Positions 12,400 through 24,649 of a stretch of 64,000 nt of DNA are shown in pieces; the first letter of the stretch is position 1, and every line of letters starts with the position of its first letter. Source of the stretch: Carex sylvatica. Lineage: Eukaryota; Streptophyta; Magnoliopsida; Poales; Cyperaceae. The notes beneath the pieces were generated by a model. That model was not told where the DNA came from. It made no database searches and worked only from the letters and a program-made list of their open reading frames with translations. The stretch spans positions 131,501 to 195,500 of the forward strand of contig CAXKVR010000376.1 of the NCBI GenBank assembly GCA_964058845.1, written 5' to 3'. The translations under genes and the position numbers were made by a program.

Positions 12400-13740
12400 A
12401 GCATTTGTTAGGAGGTTAGATATTTTAAATTAATTCAGGGCTCATTTAATGTCATTAGATAGTCAAAATTGAGGATTAATCTTAAGATACCATTTACTAT
12501 TTAGTAGTAGAATAATAGAGTGAATTTTAAATGATGCATCATTTTTTGAGCTCGTAAAGGATCCTACAACATATTTTGAGCATGTTTTTGATGTTTTCAA
12601 TTAATTCTGTGCTTATTCATATCATTGAATTTGAACCACTATCGCAGTCACTCTCTAAAATATCATATAATATTTGTACAGAGATTAATTAGAACGAATT
12701 AGAAACTGTACATCATTTTTTACGCACACAAAAACTCCAGTGATGTATTTACAGCATATTTCATGTTTGTTAGATGTTTTAAATTAATCTTGAGCTCGAT
12801 TCGAGTAATTTTATTTTTTTAGAAACTGGCATGTGGATTAGATCACCAAATTGATAAAAAGAATTCAAATATTATTTATTATTTGTCCAGATATTAATTA
12901 GATCAAATTTCAAGATATACATCAATTTTTAAATTGGCAAAATTGATGGTCATTCTCTAACATTATCTAGAAATTGTATAATATTTTTTTCAAAGCAGGT
13001 TCAAACTGATACATGTATTTTAGTGCTAGCAAAATCTTATTTACTGTACACGACGTTAATGTTAGATACTTTTAATTAATTCTAAATTTATTTAAAGTTA
13101 TAAATTATTAAAATTGACAACCGTTTAATTAAATTTGTAAAATTAAAGGGAAAACTTGGTTCTTTTTCATATTCAAAGTTAACCTAAAACGTGTTTCAAA
13201 ATAACTTTGTTGAGAATTAGCATTTAATCTAATAGCAAAAGCACATAATTTTTATGTGAGAAGTCATGAGTTTGAAACCACAAAGTGAGAAAATCCTGAT
13301 AGATTAGACATCTACCTTTCATTTTTTGTTCTTGTAAAAAAACAACTTTGTTAAAGAAAAAAGGAGGAGAGATAAGAGAATGATCAGACCCAATCAGACA
13401 CGTTTACTTGCTCCAAATAAAACAAAATTTGAGGGAGAAATAAGAAGGGATGAAGAAAAAAAAATGAAGTATGTATATAACTTCACTGTTTTTTGTAATT
13501 TTTAAATCAAAGTTCAGAGAAGGTAAACTTTTAAGTGTTCCTCTCCCATCCGCTTTTTGTATTTCTCTTTGTCAAGGAAAAAAAAAAACAGAGAGAAAAG
13601 ACACCTTAAAAAAAAATCTCTATAATTTAATTTTAAAATGACAAAAATTACTAAATTTATGCATAAAATCTCTCCCTTAAATTTGTAAATTTCTCTGTGA
13701 TTTAATTCTTGTACTCGAAAAATTGTAGAACAGATTCTAA
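12400..13740. repeat. Diverged duplicate segment, copy 1
   Basis: This AT-rich stretch is collinear with 24650-26400. Shared landmarks in order: AATAATAGAGTGAATTTTAAATGATGCATCA, ACGCACACAAAA.CTCCA, GATGGTCATTCTCTAA, TTCTTTTTCATATTCAAAGTTA, GACACGTTTACTTGC, and CAGAGAGAAAAGACACC. Dots mark differences. No coding sequence. It may be an old non-autonomous element or a segmental duplication flanking the RFWD3-like gene on both sides. Confidence 0.75.
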
Positions 13741-13984
13741 GTCGTAAAATTTGCATCCACAGTATATTTGAACTGTTCCCAGGTGACATGTAGAGCATTT
13801 TTAGTTTTCAGAAAAAGAAAAAGAAAAAAAGTCACAACAATGCCTCTCAGGTATTAAATCGTCTTATTAGTTGATTGAATAGCTTTAATGTTCTCTGATT
13901 TTGGCATTTTGCTGCATACGAGTAATTCACCAGACCGAACGGATACAAAACAGCTGATGCTAAAATTCTACATTAGTATTTCAA

Positions 13985-14140
13985 TATTATACCAACAATA
14001 TTATACCACTTGTAGAAGAACAGCAACAATATTATACCAACAAAATGCTAACGTAGAAGAACAGCAACAATATTATACCACTTGTAAAATTTTATGGATA
14101 TTGACACCAACAATATTATACTTATAGAAGAACAGCAAGG
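13985..14140. repeat. Degenerate minisatellite, CAACAATATTATACCA
   Basis: Four to five spaced copies of ACAATATTATACCA, alternating with GTAGAAGAACAGCAA. The array lies in the insertion that separates this 3' flank from its duplicate at 10715-11460. No gene is seen in the surrounding 13850-14540. Confidence 0.75.
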
Positions 14141-14601
14141 ACGGGAGACGCATTTCACGTGAGCAATACAGAACAAAAACTAAATGAAGTCGCAAGAGGA
14201 GAAGGCTATGGATGCTACAGCCTTCAAATTTCAATCCAAGTAGATTTAAAATAATTTTTATTATTTTTGAATTTGTTTCTACTATATTTTATGATTTATG
14301 AAAGATGACAAAAAATAACTTTAAAAAAATATATCAATATTAGTCTTTGCAGACTTCCATAAAACCGTGAACTTTAGGCATTAATTGAACCCGTAGTAAG
14401 ACTTTCGGTACAAGTTGGACTCCACTGGTTAAAATGTTTACTTCACATATATAATACATACTATGACACAATTTTAACATTGATTACATTACTGAAAGTA
14501 AAGGGACAAAAGCCCAACTCATATTAGTTTAGTAATTCCTCTAACACTAGTAGTCTACTACCTATAGTAAAATAGACGAGAACATTTGTAAAAAAGGAAA
14601 A

Positions 14602-17600
14602 TTATAGACAACTAAACACCTGCAATTTCTCTTCGCTTAAGCACCCAAGAAAGCCAGGACCATTCGGAACCCTACCATACCTCAAATCAAGAACCGGTTC
14701 TCTATGCGGATTCAGATCTGCATACCTGGTAAAGGATGGCAAGCCCCAAATACGGACCCCACGTAGCATCTCATCTCCGTAAGCAAATAGAGAGTCTTTT
14801 CTGTCCAAGCAAATAATTGCCGACTTAGACATGCGAAGCTCACTTACATATCCATTACAAACCTGGTCCTTGCAGAAGGACATGCCATCAGGGTTTTTTT
14901 TCACGAGGACGTGAGAACCTAGCTTTCCTAAATTAGGAGCAGAAATAGAATTTAGGGTTTGAGATGACAAGGTATCAGGTTGATATAGGTCAACTCTTGG
15001 TCGAAAGCTGGCTACTACGTTGTCACCCCCACAAGCAAGAGCAATACATATACCATGGCTCTCCAGTCCAGGCACCAAAGTTGGCCTGTAACAAAACATA
15101 TATTAGACAGTTGATATTGCCAAAAAAAAATAGCCTCCAACTTTACTCAAAAAAAAAAAATGAGGATTCTGATGCCCGAACATATTAGTACCTAAAGTTG
15201 CCACAGCCTCTTGAAATAATATTTTACAAAATTATAATTCAATCAACACATCCAATTGTTGATATTGCTCTTTTTATGGGGGATGCATCCCCATAAAGTG
15301 TCACATATGGAGTTTGTTTCATGCAATATCAATAATTAAAAAATATTGTGTTTTCATTGTCAGGACCCTTGATCTTATACAAACAAACTCAAACATATTA
15401 TAAAAAATTTACATGAACGCCTCAAGAGGCCATGAAGATAAACAAGATCACGATCAGATCATATTTGAATTTTGGAGCTTAAAAATTTAATTGAAAAGAG
15501 AGGTGGTGGTAACTGAGCCGTTGCTACTTTTCAAAAGGAAAGGTAGGGCCCTATTATTCCAATTTGAGCCGTTGCTTTAAAACGAACCAGATCGGATCAA
15601 TCCGATTTAAAATAGGGCCCTGCGTTTTCTTTCGATAAAAGGAGGCAATACGAATCCTGTGGTAACTTGTCGCACTCATCAAATATTATGTAAAGAGAAC
15701 AGAAGATGATATGCAAGCAACACAGACTAACCACAGTTTTGCATCTTTATCAGGTTTTACAAACTCTGGATGCTAGATGAACTCTAATTAGTTTTTTCTT
15801 TTTTTAAACTTTTACGAATGTAAAGATCGAGAGAAGTGGGAACAGTAAATAAGTGGAGATAATCGCTTGCCTTTCTGCTCCTGGGTCAATGTCCCACACA
15901 CAAGGGCCCACTGAAGAGGCTGTCAGAACCCTGCTGGCACCATCATTATTCAATGAGTGCAAAGTATGGATAGGTTGAGTGGTGAGTCCATCCAGAGATT
16001 GCACCGGCTGTGCAGTCTGACGCACGTCAAAGACCAATAACTTTCCATTCTGTAACAAAATATTGATCACGCGTTACATTCCTGAAATAAAAAAACCACA
16101 TATCCCAAAAAGTTGTTGCTATGTTCAACTTACACTATATCTGTCCGAAAACCCAAAATACTCAACACTGTAATTTAATTAACATTCTATTTTCTGTTCA
16201 TAACACTGCTATGATGGCAAAGTGTGTAATAGTGTGCTGGGATGCCAACTCTAGCACTTTAAGAGATGCTCCAACCTGTCTGAACAGGTGGGCATAGGTC
16301 ACTCCATACCCAACCTGAAACAACCAGCTACATCTATTAATAAGCTAACAGTTCGATGTGAATAATTGTTGGTAAAAACATGTCAGAGTGAGAATTCATG
16401 CATGCACCCTTCTAGCTAATATCAAAATAAATAAATCAGGAAACACTTGTAATCTTCTACCAAAATTAAACTAATAATGCTTGTACCAACTACCAATCCT
16501 ATCATCACCTGAGCTAACCCAAGAAATGACCAGAACAATTCCCATAAGGTGCAACAATAGCTTCCATAGAACTGAGAGTGAGCTTAAATTGTCTCCCCCA
16601 CCCCCAACCTCAACCCAAAAATAATCACTGTTCAGATCAGAACATAAGCAGTCTTATATAATGTTATCACCAAAAGAGAGCTGTCAGAGAACCAAGCGGA
16701 ACGCCATTGGAGCATAAGAGGCAAATTGAATATGTAGCAACTTATGGGGTTGTGTTTTGATTTGGTTGCAGTTTCACCAAAAAATAAAATGAAAATAGAA
16801 ATGAAACAGAGAGTGATTGTGCGAAACCTGCAACCCAGCATAAATATAGTGAGCATTGGCATCATTCCCAGAACAAGACCAGGCAGGAGCCTACAAAAAA
16901 AAAATGGAAATTTCCACTAAGAAATATATGTGAGTGATACAGGAATGGGACCTACTCAGGAGTTAATTTTTGATGTATTAGGCAAAACACCTAACCAAGT
17001 TAGGAGTTGTTCAATTGACTTTAGTAGAGGAGGCAATCAGGTAGGTTATGTTACGTTTAGGTTTAGGTTTAGGTTCGATCTTTTTAGGTTTGAAATTATT
17101 CCAAAGTCTTGAATTATTCAGGATGAGATCCAAGTCACTTCAGGTTTCACGTAAATCAGGTTTCACGTAAATCAGGTTCATGTTCTCTCAAGTCTTGGGT
17201 CACTTCAGGTTCAGGCTGCTTCGTATCTCAAGTCATTTGGCTTCAGGATCAGACTGGTTTAGGTATCAGTCAATTGGGGCTGACTGGGTCATAAGTTTAA
17301 CTTGAAGTGACTTGGATCAGCAATTGAGCTTTTGAAGTCAAACTGGGTTATAAGTCAGGTTGAACAGGTTAATGTTGTGTCAAGAAGGTCAAAGGAGGAT
17401 TTTGCGTCTAGTTGGGCTCAGATCAGAATTTGCCACCTCTAGTTTTAGCAAAATAGATGAATACCAGTTTCAGATATGAAACATTTCTTAGCATCTTGAA
17501 AACACCATACTACAATTCAGTTAATCTGGGAAGATAATAGCAGTTCTTTGGGCATCTTTAGGTAAATGCAGAGGGTAGGGGTGCAGATGACACATTCATG

Positions 17601-20600
17601 CATATCATGTACGGTATTTGTTATATTTACCAGTACTGTAAATGATTGCCAAGTTTTTGTAGGGGCAAGCCTGAAATTACCCAAGAGATGACAGTTTTGT
17701 CTAGTACATATAAAAGCATAGAGCTAGAGACCCACCGGTAAGTCATATTGAAGGACAAAGTTGTTGCTTTCCTTGCTGAAAAGAGAAACAAAGTATTATC
17801 TGAGAACAAGCAAAAAAAGAATTGCCATATAAGATGAGCAACAAAACAATGAAATAACAGTACTAATTTGCAACATAGCACAATATTTCTCCTGTCCGTA
17901 ATTGTCAAAAAGAATGCTTATCTTATATTTACAATATATGATTCAGTTTTTAAAACCAAGGTCTAATCAAGCACATAATGACTAAATCAACCTAACATTT
18001 TCATGTGGGCGCACAAGAAGTCACCCCATGAAATGTAAACCAGATGACCAAATCTAAAACCATTCAGCTTGATTTCGGTTTAAGGTGAACACAAATATGT
18101 CATAGTAGAATATACCTTTCCAATCTTTAGAATACAATAGTTATTGCTAATTGCAAATTTCTCAAAGACTACTTTGGTGCTATTTACATGAAGAAAATTT
18201 GTATTAATTTGCAGACAAAAATAAAATGCAATAACAACCTGAATACTGCTAATTTCCGACCTAACGATGCAAGAGCTACAAGTCCGTTGGGAAGAACGCA
18301 TAAATCCTTGACAGTTTTAGTATTATTCGGAAGCTTTATTTTCTCTACTTCTCCAGGACAAAGTAGGTTAACCTGCAACAGAAACCGTAAAGTGAATATC
18401 ATAATAAGCAAGGACAACATGTGATAAACACTCACTGTTGTTTAATATTTTGATCAAAAAGACCACAAGACAAATTAGAATAATTATAATAAACAAACCT
18501 TATTGAGCGCATGTTCACAAGGTATTCCGGGTACCTTTGAAGAAACCATTAGTGTCTGATTGGATGCATCAATAACCATCACCCGAGCTCCATTAAAAGG
18601 CAACTCATACTCCAAAGAAGAAACAAGCAAGTGTCATTTAGCATTAATAATTAAACGATGCTTATGAAGGATGTTGATAAGATTTGGGCAATAATACGAT
18701 ATTCAACCTGAATTAAGATAATATATACGCACATAAAAATCCAAATAAAAAGAAAATAACAAAGAGGGACCGGTCAACATAATGGTACTGTACTGGTAGA
18801 AAACCTTGCAAGGTATGAGCCGGAGGCAAAATTAACATAGAAAGGGGGTTTTTGTAAGAGTGTACCCGCAAAATAATTCTGCCAGGAACCGTTGCTGTAC
18901 TTCCTACAAGAACAAAAAACAAATTTGCTTTAAGTTGCTCTATCTTCAGAAAGCATGTCTTATATTTGGTAAAAAGCCAGAAAGAAACAATATCAACTGA
19001 GCAAATAGGAATGTACCTGACAAGACTCCAATAGAAAGCTTCTGACTCTGATCAGAAAATTCTAGAAGGCTAGTCTGTCTTGTTTTCTTCAGGCAAAGAA
19101 AAGTTTACTGAAAATTAGTTTTTTGAGTTTTTTTTTTTTTTCTCTTGATTTTCTATGTATATGAAAGGTATGGTAGTCCCTACCTGTCTCTTGGATATTT
19201 GTTCTTCAAATAGCTCCTGCAATTATACAAAAAAATTATTCATCACTGATTTGTATTACAGTCAATGCTGAATAAATTTAAAACAGTTTTGGAAAACACC
19301 GAAATTATCCAATTCCACCCTATTCCCACCTAAATTTTGGTAAATTGGCCAGGAAAAAATCATACTTCATAGTTTTTTGGTGTTTGAACTGTCATTACTT
19401 AAAAAGTTAAGATCAAGGGTTTGCAAATCATCTTTCTTTTCATTGAGTTACAGAGTAAAATAAAGAGGGCAGTTTTACTATGGTATACCCTTTGCTTGCT
19501 AATTTCTTCAAGTAATCTTGCTTTCTGCAAAAAGAACAAAAAAACAGTTTACAGAGTCATGATATAAAAAAACAGAGTTTGCTCGAAATATCCAGTAATG
19601 ACATACAAGATAAACAGCTAACCTCCAAAGTAAGGGATTCGTTTTTTTCTCGTAGGGATTTCACCTCCTACAAAACACAAGTACAGAAATTAAATCATGA
19701 ACAAAACATTGGATTCTTTGGTGGACAAGACGAAATCTTACAAAGGTAAAGTAGCAGGTTCAAAGTCCAAAGCAGCAGAAAGTTAGATTTAGTAAGACTG
19801 AAAATGAGGCTTTGTGCATTTTCAATAAATCATGTTTTTAAAGAATGGATAGAGCAACAAAAAAAATGTTTTCCCATATGGTAAATATTTTTACCAAAGT
19901 TTACAAATAAAACTTGACTCTCTAGTGAAAGTCACCTAGAATGCAACTCGGAACTAAAGTCAGTCTGGCAAAAGATGGCTTCCCTAAGTTCTTCGTAAAA
20001 CTAACCAAAACATACTTGACAAGTACAATAAAATTCCTGTACCCCACAAAAAGTTCGTTTTGGTTCAGATTAGTTCAATATGAGTTTCAAGAGAAAAAAA
20101 GAAAAAGTTAGGCCCAAATTGTTAACAACCTATTTCGTGTCATTTTTAAAATTTATCAAAAACTGTAGGGACCTTAGATCAATGGGAAAAATGCTATTTC
20201 ACAAGTATGATGATATATTCTTGCAAAGGATAGTACTCAAATGAAAGGGAGGTTGTAACCTTTTCTAAGTCATCATTTGGCACCACTATCGTTGGTGCAT
20301 ACAAGTTAATGATCTGTTTGGGATTAAACTTCCCATTGCACTGAGGGCACTGCCAGTGGAGAGAAAAAAAAATTAAGAAGATGAGAAAAGGAATGCTTAA
20401 AGAAGAAACACTTCCTCAATTATTACAATGACAGATGATAAAAAACTTACTTTCCCTTTGTTCCCACACTTGCGTAGCCATTTCTCTAGGCACAATCTAC
20501 CATATACATGCCCACAAGGAATACAGCTGCATCAAGTTTAGAACACATGACTCAGTTCATTCATACTAGTAACTAGTAAGCTGAATAAAATAAAGTAATG

Positions 20601-21315
20601 GATGTGAAATCAAAACCAGCAAAAAATGGATGCTTCTGTTTCAAAATACCGTAATTGAAATGGATAATCTCACAATAGAAAATTAAATTAGGCAAAAATG
20701 GAAAAGATCTAGCAGAACCATGTAATTAAGATTAAAGCACTGAGTATTAGCACAGAATAACACACTTCTGCATATGTTATCTAAATTGCAGAAATCTGGT
20801 ATTTATATTTTTACATCTTTTGAAAGAAACTAATTAGCAAAACAGCTATCATCCAGCAAATTTGGTGAGGCCTGAACCATTAACTGAGAAATAAGTAGAT
20901 TTTATTCTTTGTTTTCAAATTCAAAACAGAAATGCCGATACCAGACACGATGAGGCCCTTCTGAGGTCCAAGGCTCCATGCAAACGGGGCAAGTAGGCAG
21001 TACCGAGTTGTTCCCCAATTCAATCCCAACATCTTCTCTCCCCTTTTCCTGCCCATTTTTCACTTTTCCTTTAATTTCTTCTTCTTCTTCTTCTTCTTCT
21101 TCTTCTTCTTCTTCTCCTTCACTTCCTTCTTCTTCATCCCTCAGATGTCGACGCCTTTGGGGTAGGTTCACCGCCACTTCTGATTCCGTGTCAGCGTCAC
21201 TACTGGACGTGTCATCTTCCGAGTCAGTATCGCTTTCATTTTCTTCTTCTTCTTCTTCTTCTTCCTCCTCGTCTTCTTGCGGCGGCATAAAGCGAGATAA
21301 TATTCTTCTTGCCAT
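14602..21315 (-). CDS. RFWD3-like E3 ubiquitin ligase (RING finger + WD40)
   Basis: Fourteen exons keep frame to give 590 residues: 20942-21315, 20451-20526, 20260-20349, 19623-19667, 19489-19524, 19184-19216, 19017-19086, 18866-18903, 18499-18609, 18239-18372, 17736-17775, 16828-16890, 15871-16049 and 14602-15085. The ATG at 21313-21315 starts MARRILSRF. Residues 14-82 are acidic with two glutamate runs coded by GAA/GAG repeats. A C3HC4 RING spans 109-154 (CPVC, CCIPCGHVYG, CPQC). A coiled coil follows at about 175-215, then a WD40-type region to the end, with SNNFVLQYDLP, HYIYAGLQNG and LLVFDVRQTA as plant RFWD3 signatures. Animal RFWD3 ubiquitinates RPA and RAD51 in DNA repair; a similar nuclear role here is inferred. 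Intron 13 uses a GC donor (AG|GCAAGC). The start of exon 9 could be two codons later. Confidence 0.93.
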
Positions 21316-21355
21316 CAATTGGAGAAAGACGATTCTGATTGGAGGAAGTCGATGA

Positions 21356-22301
21356 GAAAAATAAAGGGAAACTGAGAAGGAGCGAAAGTGCGAAACGAAA
21401 TTTCTAGTTCCCGGTTCTTTTTTCGTCTTTCATTGAATGAAGCACTGTTATTTTGACCTATTTCATATTTGAATAGACTTTATTTGTCTTGACCACTATT
21501 TTTAAATTTAAAATTAATTCTATTCTTCCTCTATTTCTTTTTTCATCTAAACACACTCTTATGAATTTGAGCGACCCAAATCCAAACATACTATTCTCAA
21601 ACTTGTATTAAACCGTTACTTTGTGCAACGAGATGCATTAGATGATGTAAGTTAGATAGATGACAAAGATTTTTTTTTTATTAAATAGAATCAAATTTAA
21701 ATATTTCAACTAAATAAATATGCTAAATTTGATTTTTACAAAAAACAAAAAAATGAATCGATAGAGGCAATTTACTATACATGCAGTAAGCTTAGCTGAA
21801 CATATGTATTTTTACCTCCACCCATTCAAAAGATCGGTGGAACTGTTTTTCATAAAAATCAAATTCAATGTGTTTATTTCATTGAAATACTTAAATTTAG
21901 TGCTATTTTTAAAAAAAATCAATAACAGGTTGGGTATTTTTAACTGCGTTTGATCTCCTTTCTACGAATGTCAGATGCGTTTAAATAATTCAGGGCAGAT
22001 TTCAGTTTTGCTCAGAAAATCAAAAAAATGATACGATACTTTTGCTTTTGTTTACGTAGATTTGTATATAATTTTGTGATCGTTTACAGTCATTAAACCA
22101 CTGAAACTTTCCGTTAGTGTCGATTAGAGGAATACATCAAAAAAAAAAATTAATGCTGGACACATTTTACATCATTGTGTCACAAAAAATTGCATATATT
22201 CTTCAAATAATATTTAGAACTTCCGTAATTATTTACATGAGGCGGAGGAGGTGACAGGGGTGGAGGGTTTCTAAAATAAACTTCATTGATTCATTCATAA
22301 C
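21356..22301. other. Upstream of the RFWD3-like gene, nothing recognised
   Basis: AT-rich, no gene. It holds the presumed promoter of the minus-strand RFWD3-like gene; I see no clear TATA box. Two nearly inverted phrases (ATAAATATGCTAAATTTGATTTTTA near 21713 and AAAAATCAAATTCAATGTGTTTAT near 21855) suggest another small palindromic repeat. Confidence 0.5.
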
Positions 22302-22501
22302 TAATAGAGGATCAAATATAGTGTATTGGAGATAATAGTGGATGCGAATTATAAGAGTTAATTAGCATTGTAATTGTGGTAGGTAGAAGATGTTTAGTGG
22401 AGATGTTTATGATTGTATCTTAATCAAGTCTATAAATAGGTGTCATGTCATTGTACTCAAATACATAAAGATTAATACAAATTCTCTCTTTTATGAAATC
22501 A
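22302..22501 (+). repeat. 5' LTR of the small LTR element
   Basis: Starts TAATAGAGGATCAAATATAG and ends ATGAAATCA. It aligns end to end with 24111-24310. It includes a promoter-like TCTATAAATAGGTG near 22429-22442. Confidence 0.85.
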
Positions 22502-22505
22502 TTTA

Positions 22506-22517
22506 TGGTATCAGAGC
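22506..22517 (+). other. Primer binding site (initiator Met-tRNA)
   Basis: TGGTATCAGAGC lies four bases after the left LTR end. It is complementary to the 3' end of plant initiator methionine tRNA, the standard primer site of many plant LTR retrotransposons. Confidence 0.85.
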
Positions 22518-24110
22518 TTTGATAAAGCTGGAATTAGGCTCGCGCCTATTCCAAAAATTATGCCTCAAAACCCTCTATTTCAAATCTGAAAAAAAAAAAA
22601 AAAAAACTTTATTCTAAAAATAAATTTATATTCCTCTCTATTCTAGCCTAAATCCTTTCTATTCTCTCTATTCTCTCAATCCCTCATCCCTCCCTATTCT
22701 ACTCTATTCCACAACTTCAATTAAAAAAAAATGTGCAAACCCTCTCCTAGATCTGCATCGACCTGAATCAAATCAGTTAAATCTCTGGCCTCCGGCCAGC
22801 ACCGTACCGCACCGCACTGGATCAGATCATTCAATCTCTAACCTCTCACAAAAAGGCAGATTCACAAAACCAAATTCACGAAAAGGCATCTCTTCTTTAA
22901 GAAAATCGACAAAGATCTGAAATCAGTTTCAAAAAACACAAGTTTGATACCCGATCCTTGAAAGGCACAATGAAAAGGCAGAGAAGGCTCGTCTTGCCAG
23001 GTGCTCACGCGCGCACGCCTCCTTGCCAAAGAAGAAGCACGCTGACGAGATCGCGATGGATCATCTCACAACACCGCCACCGTCGCACACACCTTCGGCC
23101 ATGCTCAGACTATGCCTCCACCTCGTCGCCTTCTCCGACAAGCCAGCACCACCACCTCTGGCGACGACAAATCCTCGATCCTCTCTCTTCACCATGAGAA
23201 AAGTTGTTGCACACAATTCTTGAACAGAAGCCTCCGCTCAGACGATGGTACACTTGAGCGTTCTCAGGCGAGAGCCGCCGCGCATTGCGTCGCTCTCCCA
23301 TCTCCGTTGAGCGTACACAAGACTTTCCAATTTTATTTCAGGATTTTTGATGCGGGTCTTACTCGAACTCGATATTTTTTTTTTGATGTGCAACTGCGAT
23401 AGGTGATTTGTTGTAGCTATGCGGGTGTCTTGAATTCCTATCAACCAATCTTTGCTCAATCAAACTGGCCCGTTGGAAAGACCGGATCTGTTTTGTGAGT
23501 GCTATGCTTCAATTATCTAATTTCATTCGATTTGCTTTTATTTTTTGGGCTGATGTTGAAAGCCCACTACAAATTCCAATTTCTTTAATTTCTAAGCTCA
23601 ATTTTTTTTCAAACTTGCAAATCGCCGAGAACAAAAGAAATAATATCAAGCTCCAGATCAATTCCTTACCTATTCTTTTCTATCTCCTTGATTCAAAACC
23701 TCACACACCTATCTCCAAATCAAAATTTAAATTCTTCCAATTTCTAAAATCAAATCACAAAACCAAACCAATGCCGGACTCCTTTATCTCTTCTCTTCTT
23801 CTATCTACCAAATGCTTCTAAAAAATGAGACAAGAGAGCTAAAAACCTCTTGAAACCATGTATTTGTCACAAAGCCATAAGCTATTCAATTTTCTTTTCT
23901 TTCTTTTTATTTTTGAAAAGAGGACTCAAACGAGCCTCTCGAGTACATGAAAGCATTCTTGAGCCAAAAGAGCTCCTTCTTCTATTCTACTTTCAAGGAG
24001 ACCCAAATTACGATTCGATCGCTAGAAAGGCATTGTGATATTGGTACCGACCTTCTTTTTTTCGGAGCAAGCTCAACATTGCTACCGCACTATGTTTTGC
24101 TTGAGGGGCG

Positions 24111-24310
24111 TAATAGAGAATCAAATATAGTGTATTGGAGATAATAGTGGGTGCAAATTATAAGAGTTGATTAGCATTGTAATGGTGGTAGGTAAGAAAC
24201 CTTTAGTGTAGATATTTATAATTGTATCTTAATCAAGTCTATAAATAAGTGTCATGTCATTGTACTCAAATACACAAAAATTAATACAAATTCTCTCTTT
24301 TATGAAATTG
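24111..24310 (+). repeat. 3' LTR of the small LTR element
   Basis: Direct copy of 22302-22501 with scattered substitutions (for example TAATAGAGAATC for TAATAGAGGATC). The number of differences suggests an insertion that is not very recent. Confidence 0.85.
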
Positions 24311-24327
24311 TTTAACAACATTTGTTA

Positions 24328-24645
24328 GCATCTACATTCTAGCAACTTAAAGAAGTTTCTAAATAATTGTTAACTACTTTTTAGAAATTATGGTCTCTAA
24401 AGTTTTTAACTCTCACATCCCTTAAATTAATTTTATAGTTTCTATTAAGCCATGTCAGTAACAAATTAAAGCGGAGAAATAATTTGAGCCAATTATTTGA
24501 CCAACATAGAGTTTACAAACAGTTTCTTAATAAGAAACTTAACTGCATAGTTTCTAAATAAGAAACTCTCATGCATCTCTAAAACTGAATTAAAAACTGC
24601 CACATTATATTAGAAACTCTAATAATATCAGGAATGTAGATGCTC
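24328..24645. mobile_element. Harbinger/Tourist-like MITE, about 318 bp
   Basis: The ends GCATCTACATTC and GAATGTAGATGCTC are inverted copies, with the left end one or two bases shorter. Both sides carry TTA (24325-24327, 24646-24648), the usual 3-bp target of PIF/Harbinger elements. The interior repeats GTTTCT and AGAAAC phrases in both orientations. Non-coding. Confidence 0.65.
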
Positions 24646-24649
24646 TTAG

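Larger units (their letters stand above)
22302..24310 (+). mobile_element. Small non-autonomous LTR retrotransposon (TRIM/LARD-like)
   Basis: Two direct repeats of about 200 bp (22302-22501 and 24111-24310), roughly 90% alike by eye, bound 1.6 kb of interior. Right after the left repeat comes TGGTATCAGAGC (22506-22517), the usual primer binding site complementary to initiator Met-tRNA. A purine-rich GAGGGGCG precedes the right repeat, as a polypurine tract should. The interior has no gag, protease, integrase or reverse transcriptase frame; 22950-23330 is GC-richer and could be captured host sequence. Movement would need proteins from another element. The target duplication is unclear, and the LTR ends are placed by alignment of the two copies. 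Confidence 0.85.

Noticed and set aside
20978..21355. Plus-strand serine-rich open frame
   Set aside because: It is antisense to the Glu-coding repeats of the RFWD3-like exon 1.
22958..23402. Several overlapping open frames in a GC-rich block
   Set aside because: They lie inside the small LTR element, overlap in all frames and show no domain; treated as element interior.
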